A stretch of DNA of 64,000 bases from the NCBI RefSeq assembly GCF_020085105.1, contig NC_058055.1:27813372-27877371 (forward strand), in the 5' to 3' direction. The notes under the pieces were generated by a model. The model worked only from the letters and a program-made list of their open reading frames with translations. It did not search any database and was not told the DNA's origin. Below, piece after piece: positions 57,906-64,000 of the stretch; the first letter of the stretch is position 1; each line of letters starts with the position of its first letter. Position numbers and translations under genes: made by a program. This stretch comes from Siniperca chuatsi (Eukaryota > Chordata > Actinopteri > Centrarchiformes > Sinipercidae).

Positions 57906-60550
57906 GTAATGTCATTTAAAGCAGAGTTTTTAAGCGTGTATTTGTCATTAAGCTGCGATTTGAATTAACCCTCGTTGTGGTTTTGTTTAAATGCCACAGT
58001 TAACATCAACAACTGATGCATTTGTGCGCGTTTCTCTTAACCCGCAAACGTTAGCTAGCTTGTCAGCTAACGTTAGCGCCGGATTACCGTTCACTACAAT
58101 AGCCACCAGCTAGCGCGTTAGCCTAGCCGGTAGCCGGTGGATAAGAGCCGTTGGGATGTAAACACGAGCGACTTGTTTTGCAGAGTTTCCTAATTATTGT
58201 GTCTTATATTGACTGACGCTGGATTTTTATTAACATTAACGGTCATTTTGAGCTCGCTTTGCCGGAGTGTTTAACGCCGAAACGCCGCGAATTGGCTGCA
58301 GAGAGGGAACGTTAAATAGTAGGTGTCACGGTAAAATTGGTAACCGAGTTTAAAACAAACCTGCAAACTTCTCGTTTACGTGTTTTTTTTCACGGTTTAC
58401 AGCGAGTTGGTGTATAAACATGCTGCTGTTCGCAACACACACTAACTTTAAATGGCCAAAAGTAAGCGAAAACATCAGTTCTCACACACATTCAGGTCAT
58501 TGATTATTTCATTGATTATAGATTTACAGTTATTTTTTTTTTTTTAGTCCATGAAATGTCAACAAATCCGAGGTTACCGTCCATTCAGTTTATCATATAA
58601 AACAGCAGAAAGAAAGTTTCAAGCAAAAATACTTTAAAAAAAAGTTTGATTATCAAAATAGTTATTTTTCTGTCAATCAATTAATAGATTAATTGACAAA
58701 TCGTGACAGCTCTTGTACAAATAAACATGTAATAAACAGCAGCTCACTGTCACGTCAGCGCACACAGGAAGAGAAGTACTAAGCAAAAAAATATAATACA
58801 CTATAATACAGGTCAGATTAAGTAAGTACAACGTGGGTATAAGTATAAAATTATAATAAGTGTGAAGTACAAAGTGGGTTTACTGGTTGATGATAGTACA
58901 GTATAATACAATGTAATAATATAAGTAATAAGCAGAGGTGCATGTACTGTCGAGAGTAATAGAGGTATATAATATCAATATCAATAAATAGGAAAAACTA
59001 ACATTGGAAAACTAATATTGCACGGGAGTATTAAACACAGAATATTACACAATTATGTCAAGTATTGCAGTGATGTTAATGATCAATGTCCAGTTTAGTG
59101 ACTTCGGGTCATACAGACTGACACTTAGAGGGAGGAGTTAAAGAGTCTGATGGCCACAGGCAGGAAGGACTTCCTGTGGCGCTCTGTGGTGCATTGTGGG
59201 GAGATGAGTCTTCCGCTGAAGGTGCTCCTTTGCTTGACCAGCACGTCATGGAGCGGGTGGGAGACGCTGTCCAAGATGGCGTGTAGTTTACCCAGCATCC
59301 TCCTCTCTGACACCACCGCCAGAGAGTCCAGCTCCACCCCCACAATGTCACCGGCCTTACGGATCAGTTTGTTGAGTCTGTTGGCGTCCGCTACCCTCAG
59401 CCTGCTGCCCTCAGCCTGCTGCCCTCAGCCTGCTGCCCCAGCATGCAACAGCATACAGGACAGCACCGGCCACCACAGACTCATAAAACATCCTCAGCAT
59501 CGTCCGGCAGATGTTGGAGGACCTCAGCCTCCTCAGGAAACAGAGGCAAATAGAACAAAGCATAGAAAAGTAGCACTAAAGGAAGAAATAAAAAGAAAAA
59601 CTAAAATATATTTACAAGATATACAGTTGCGTATATACACACAAAGAATATGTGCAATATCAGTGTAATATGCAAATTATAGTGCAAAGTCCAAAGCACC
59701 GACATAACAGGACAGCTCAATGTAAATGCAGTAAAATGTATCTGTGAAATGTAATATAGTCCTCAGGGTAGGAGAGGTGAGGTTAGGAGGTCGCTCACTA
59801 ATGATGCAGTGTCATTAATGATTATTTTTGTTATTTATGTGTTGAGTGAATTTTTCGATTTAATTAATTAGTCTATAAAATACCTGAAAATTGTGAAAAG
59901 TGAACATTTCCACCAGTTTCCCAGAGCTGGTGTCCTCAGATTGCTTTTCTGTCCAAAACCCAAAACGTGTATATAATCTAAAAGATCCGTATTTTGTCAA
60001 AATATAAGGTTCATATTCTGTCGATAAATGGATCGACTCATTGTTTATGTTGTGTAATTGTTTTGCAAAAATCTGTAGTTCAAATTAATGATTCAGAGCC
60101 AACTGAGATTAAAAACAGGCTCATTGAAGTCATCGAGTGTTCGTTTGGTTTATAAAATAGTTTAAAAGTGCTCGTTACAAGTTTCGGATGAGTCCAAAAC
60201 CCACAAAATATTGGATTTACAAAGTTACAAATCAGCAAATCCTCACATTTGAGAGACTGGGACCTGCGAGTGTTTGGCTGTTTTATTTGGTAAATGACCG
60301 AAACGAATGATTAAATATCAGAATTGTTGCCAATTAATTTTCAAATCAGCGAATCTTTTCAGCACGACGACGTGACGCAAAACAGTTTCCCCCGAACATC
60401 AGTTTTATTAGTTTCCATGTGATTTTTTGCAAACATCTACGTCAGAATATAAATCAGTATTAGAAGAAACAATCCCATTAAGATTATTATATTGATATAT
60501 CTACCGTGCTGTCGTTATGCCGTCTGATGGGTCGTAACTGTGTCGTGCAG
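57906..60550 (+). other. taf9 intron 1 (2.65 kb)
   Basis: Contains a Rex1-like LINE at 58735-59510 in opposite orientation and AT-rich spacer. No other gene. Confidence 0.85.
58735..59510 (-). mobile_element. Rex1-like LINE fragment in taf9 intron 1
   Basis: Minus-strand frame reads LRVADANRLNKLIRKAGDIV, GVELDSLAVVSERRMLGKLH, AILDSVSHPLHDVLVKQRST, FSGRLISPQCTTERHRKSFL, PVAIRLFNSSL, then a 3' UTR. Near-identical to the copy at 29988-30700 in the shared part but with only three units of the 15-bp repeat (59397-59440) and without the terminal AATAAAGTATTTCTG tail. A few residues farther upstream (MLRMFYESVVAGAVLYAVAC) are also preserved. Confidence 0.78.
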
Positions 60551-60632
60551 GTGATGATCCAGATCCTGAAGGACATGGGGATCACCGAGTACGAGCCCCG
60601 AGTCATCAACCAGATGTTGGAGTTCACCTACA
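60551..60632 (+). CDS. taf9: TAF9, exon 2 (histone fold, first half)
   Basis: 82-nt exon after [26 protein letters not shown] then QMLEFTY plus one base, ending ACA/GTAAGT. The string [20 protein letters not shown] is identical to human TAF9 and covers helix 1 and the start of helix 2 of the histone fold. Confidence 0.97.
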
Positions 60633-62841
60633 GTAAGTCGACGGCACTGTGTTTACATGTTTGTCGCGTCTGAGCAGTACAGAAGCCTGCGATGGACACA
60701 AAGATGGATGGCTGCAAATTCAGACGCAACTCGGTTTAGTCTCTGTTGACCTCTAGTGGCGCCGCGTTATTCCACTGACCTGCAGGTGGCGGTAACAACG
60801 AAACAAGAAACGCAGCAACGCGCCAACAAAGGCAGAGAAGAAGAAGGTAGTAAACATGGATTTAAGATAAAGATCAGCCTTGCTGATGTTTTACGAGGAG
60901 GGAAACGTTTTGGCGCGTTAACGTCGGGTTCAGTCTGTTAAAATGGTCGCTGTGTCGGATTAGTCGTGAATTCGTTGGTCCCCGACCAATCACAGCTCTC
61001 TGTCTTTTCACGACCTGCGTGATGTCATCGGGAAAGAGGTGCTTCTTAACGTTTCGACCAGCATTAAGCGAGCCCGATGACGGGTCGTCCGCCATCGGCT
61101 CGGCTAGCGTACGCTGCAAGTGGTTTCCTCTTTTGTCGTGCGCGTCGAGAGCGTGTTTTCGATAATCGTCACTCCCTTTAAAAGAAAACGAACCCCCTGA
61201 TTGGCCTTTGCAGGGAATCGCCGGCAGACTGTACAAAACATACAGTCGCCGTTTCCACCCAGGAGCTTTGTTGCTTCCACGAGAGCAGAAAGCCGCTCTT
61301 TTCTTTTCGTAGCCTCGTACGTTTCTTTTGCGGTAAGTACGACAACGTGCGGTAAATAGTGCCGCGCTCTTAGACAGATGTGGAGGCGGAGTAACGCAAG
61401 GTGTGCTTCGTCCGGTGCTGAGCGCACGCAGTTAAAGCCTCCGCTCATATGAAGTTATAACAGCATGTGCGACGGATCGGTGACAGGATGGAAGACCGCG
61501 TATGACTCCGATCGGCCTGCGTAAGCTTTTACTGGCCGCGGGCCGTCGGTTGTGTCGGACCCTGCGCTCGTGAGGCGTCGGCGGTCGTCCACGATGATAC
61601 ACTACACGCGATGAAACCGTCAGTTGTCAGGTCGGGCTGATATCGTGCAGTCTGAACCCTGCGTCGTGAACAAACAACGCCGGGTTCAGCTTTAAGTTCT
61701 GGCTGACGCTCAAAACTGGAGCAGGCTTTGCGCTAAATGAACATTTAGCATTATTGTACGTACGCGATTTTAGTGTTTATGTATTTATTGTCGTTTTTAA
61801 TGGCTAATTTAACGTCTGGCCAAGGGACAACAGCTGAAAATTAGCCTTTTGGCTAACACGGGGACTTCGATCACTGTACGTGGGGAAAGAATACAATTGT
61901 CAGTTGAGCAAAGAGGAAAGATGCACCCCTCTGAACTGTGACTACACAAAGATCTGTTTTCACTTTGGCCAACGTGAAATTAAATCTGCTTTAATTAAGG
62001 GGGTGAATACTTTGTATAGGCACTGTGTGGTTTTAGCCAACAGCAATGATTTCTCACGTTGACAGTATTTTCATTCAACTTTAAAAACATTAGTGTTCAA
62101 GCCCTTGTGGTGGGGTAGGGTAGAGTTTCTATCTATTTACTCTATAAATGCAATGATGATGAACGTTTGAAGTTGGGACTTAGAAGCTGCAGAGAAGTTC
62201 CCGTTGGTGTCTTTTAGCAGCCATAAAAATCTTCCTGAATTTCAAGTAAGCAACCAGAGTCAAATTGATCAAAGTTACAGCAACAAAGTTACTATATGAA
62301 CATAAATTTGTCAATGTTGGCGATGTACACTTAGTGCAGACTATTATCCCTAGCAAAGTGTTGATGTATTCATCTTTCCTTGCAGTAAGCCATTACTTCT
62401 GATTCTTTTTACTCCAGTATGAGTAAATATAGATAAAATACTGCAGCCCCGCTGCTGCCCAGCTCTTTCGAAACAAAACGTTGAATTAGCAAAAGAAAAA
62501 AAAAAACTCACAGGAAAATAAATATTTAGAACAAATCACGTGCAAAAAATAGACATTTTTCATTATTATAATCAATCAAAAAGTCCCGTTGAATCTTTGA
62601 ATTCGATGAATCGTCACTCTGCTGGTTTGAGACGCTGTGGGATGAATGTGACGCTCTTATAGATAAAACTTATAAAACTGTTGCTGACGTGAGACTTTGT
62701 GAAATAATTGTCTTTGATCATAAAGTTGCAACATTTGACATTTGAGAACTTTGTCAAAAAACCCGTCTTTGTTAAATAAAAGAAGCGAAACATGATTTGT
62801 GTTTAGGGTCAACGTCACTCAGCTGCTGTTTCTGTTCACAG
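60633..62841 (+). other. taf9 intron 2 (2.21 kb)
   Basis: Mostly unassigned sequence with short open frames. A Tc1/mariner-type end lies near 61998-62025. Branch and acceptor region ends TTTCTGTTCACAG. Confidence 0.8.
61998..62025. mobile_element. Isolated DNA-transposon terminus (Tc1-like)
   Basis: GGGGGTGAATACTTTGTATA then GGCACTG: the complement reads CAGTGCCTATACAAAGTATTC, a terminal phrase shared by many fish Tc1-like elements. No partner end found nearby. Confidence 0.45.
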
Positions 62842-62978
62842 GATATGTGACGACCATCATCGAGGACGCCAAAATCTACGCCACGCACGCCAAGAAGTCC
62901 AGCGTGGACGCAGACGACATCAAACTGGCCATCCAGTGCCGCATGGACCAGTCGTTCACCTCGCCGCCGCCTCGAGAC
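62842..62978 (+). CDS. taf9: TAF9, exon 3 (histone fold, second half)
   Basis: 137-nt exon. The first two bases complete an Arg codon; then [45 protein letters not shown] and the donor GTAAGC. It covers helix 2 end, helix 3 and the conserved linker [10 protein letters not shown] that in human continues FLLDIARQRN. That continuation (exon 4 onward) is not in the window, so 85 residues of an expected 250 or so are seen. Confidence 0.97.
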
Positions 62979-64000
62979 GTAAGCCTCCGCCGACCTCGCG
63001 TTACTGTCGTCCTCAGCGCCTTTACTGCGGCTCCGCTGCGTTTACGCTCGCTCTGCAGCACGAAGCGCACGTGTGGATGTGTATAAATGGCTGCAAGCAA
63101 TCTGCTTTTTCTAAATAAGGAGAAAGGAACAAACGTCCGCCTCAGACTTGATCATTCTCTTTCGAACCAAGAAAGAAAACGCTAAAGCAGTGTTTGATTT
63201 TACACTGGAGTTTCTTTTAGAGTATTGGCGTTCTACATCACGACACGAGTTGAAGGGAACAAAGACCACAGGTGGAGCCAGATCGAAGAACTTAATAAAA
63301 ACTAAACTAGCTAACGAGGCGCAGCACGAATCTACACTTAGAAAAGAAACACGTGCGGGGAAAGAAAACTCGCGTGAAACCTGGTCCTTCTCCCAATAAC
63401 TGAGCGCTAACTGAAGATCTCTAGAGTTGACTCACAGAAGCTTTATTCTTATTTATTTTATGATCACAACGTTGTCAGACAAATAAATATAAATACAGAC
63501 TAATGGCAGCAAAAGATCGCCATCTTGAAGAGCACGTAACTGTAGTAGCCGCTGTTACACAGGAATATGGAGCTAAAGTTCGCTAACATTTAGCTGCTGG
63601 TCACCAACCAGATAAGGCTGCGGCAGCTAAACGCGAGTGCGTCGAGTAGAGCAGTGGTGTGTTTTATTGCTCATGAATTCAGTTTTTCATTTGGGGAAAA
63701 AAGGAGGAAAGTGCCGCCGCAAAGCGTCTGCAACCACATCTGATGAGCTGCAAACGCGGTGCGGGGCCGCGACCAACGATTCGCTTCGTTATCGATTCGT
63801 TTGCAGGGGATTTTCTTGATTGACCGATAACCGTTCGGTCTGTAAAACTTAAGAAAGCGGTGAGAAATTCGTCTAGTTTGGCAACAAACCAAGAGATATT
63901 CAATCTATTATAACGTAAGACGAGGAAAAGCAGCCACTTCTCCAGTAGTTTCAGATTTTTCTGTCGATCGACTAATTGATGAATCAACAGACCGTCGCAG
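62979..64000 (+). other. taf9 intron 3, 5' part
   Basis: Runs to the right edge. No further TAF9 exon is recognisable and no other gene is seen; open frames are under 105 codons and unfamiliar. The end (TTTCTGTCGATCGACTAATT) is part of a common teleost repeat word. Confidence 0.7.

Overview
This window is nuclear DNA from a ray-finned (teleost) fish, most likely a spiny-rayed one. The evidence is spliced vertebrate genes (a caudal-type homeobox gene and taf9), intronless replication-dependent histone genes with 3' stem-loops, tRNA-Asp genes, many CA/TA microsatellites, and 3' ends of LINE families typical of teleosts (L2-like, Rex1-like, L1/Tx1-like). I saw no LTR retrovirus-like element, Polinton or toxin gene.

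Layout. (1) 1-12,700 is a histone/tRNA block: H4 (+, cut by the left edge), H2B (+), two tRNA-Asp genes (both -), H2B (-), H4 (-). The histone genes form a large imperfect palindrome; both H4 copies share about 0.7 kb of inverted homology and both H2B copies share promoter and 3' end. LINE fragments fill the spacers, and a 2.46-kb DNA transposon of a family I cannot name sits between the right-hand H2B and H4. (2) 12,700-40,500 has no host gene I can support. It holds LINE fragments, a purine-rich minisatellite (17.3-18.0 kb), a Harbinger-type Myb-like remnant (20.9 kb), a 20-unit satellite of 135 bp (25.0-27.7 kb), a Rex1-like LINE with an expanded in-frame repeat (30 kb), and several dispersed teleost repeats. 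(3) 40,557-49,958 is a complete three-exon cdx1-type gene on the minus strand, 297 codons, with an 8-kb first intron full of MITEs. (4) 50,000-57,700 is intergenic, with microsatellites, dispersed repeats, a 22-bp minisatellite and a retinoid-receptor-like DR5 site. (5) 57,870 to the right edge is the 5' part of taf9 (+): three coding exons encoding the histone-fold domain, with a perfect TCTCGCGAGA promoter element.

The genes do not form a pathway. The histone and tRNA genes are S-phase and translation housekeeping loci, cdx1 is a developmental regulator of posterior and gut patterning, and taf9 encodes a TFIID/SAGA subunit. The most unusual material is in the repeats: the 2.46-kb transposon with seven copies of a 14-mer, the dimeric satellite built from half of a palindromic MITE, and the nested insertions.
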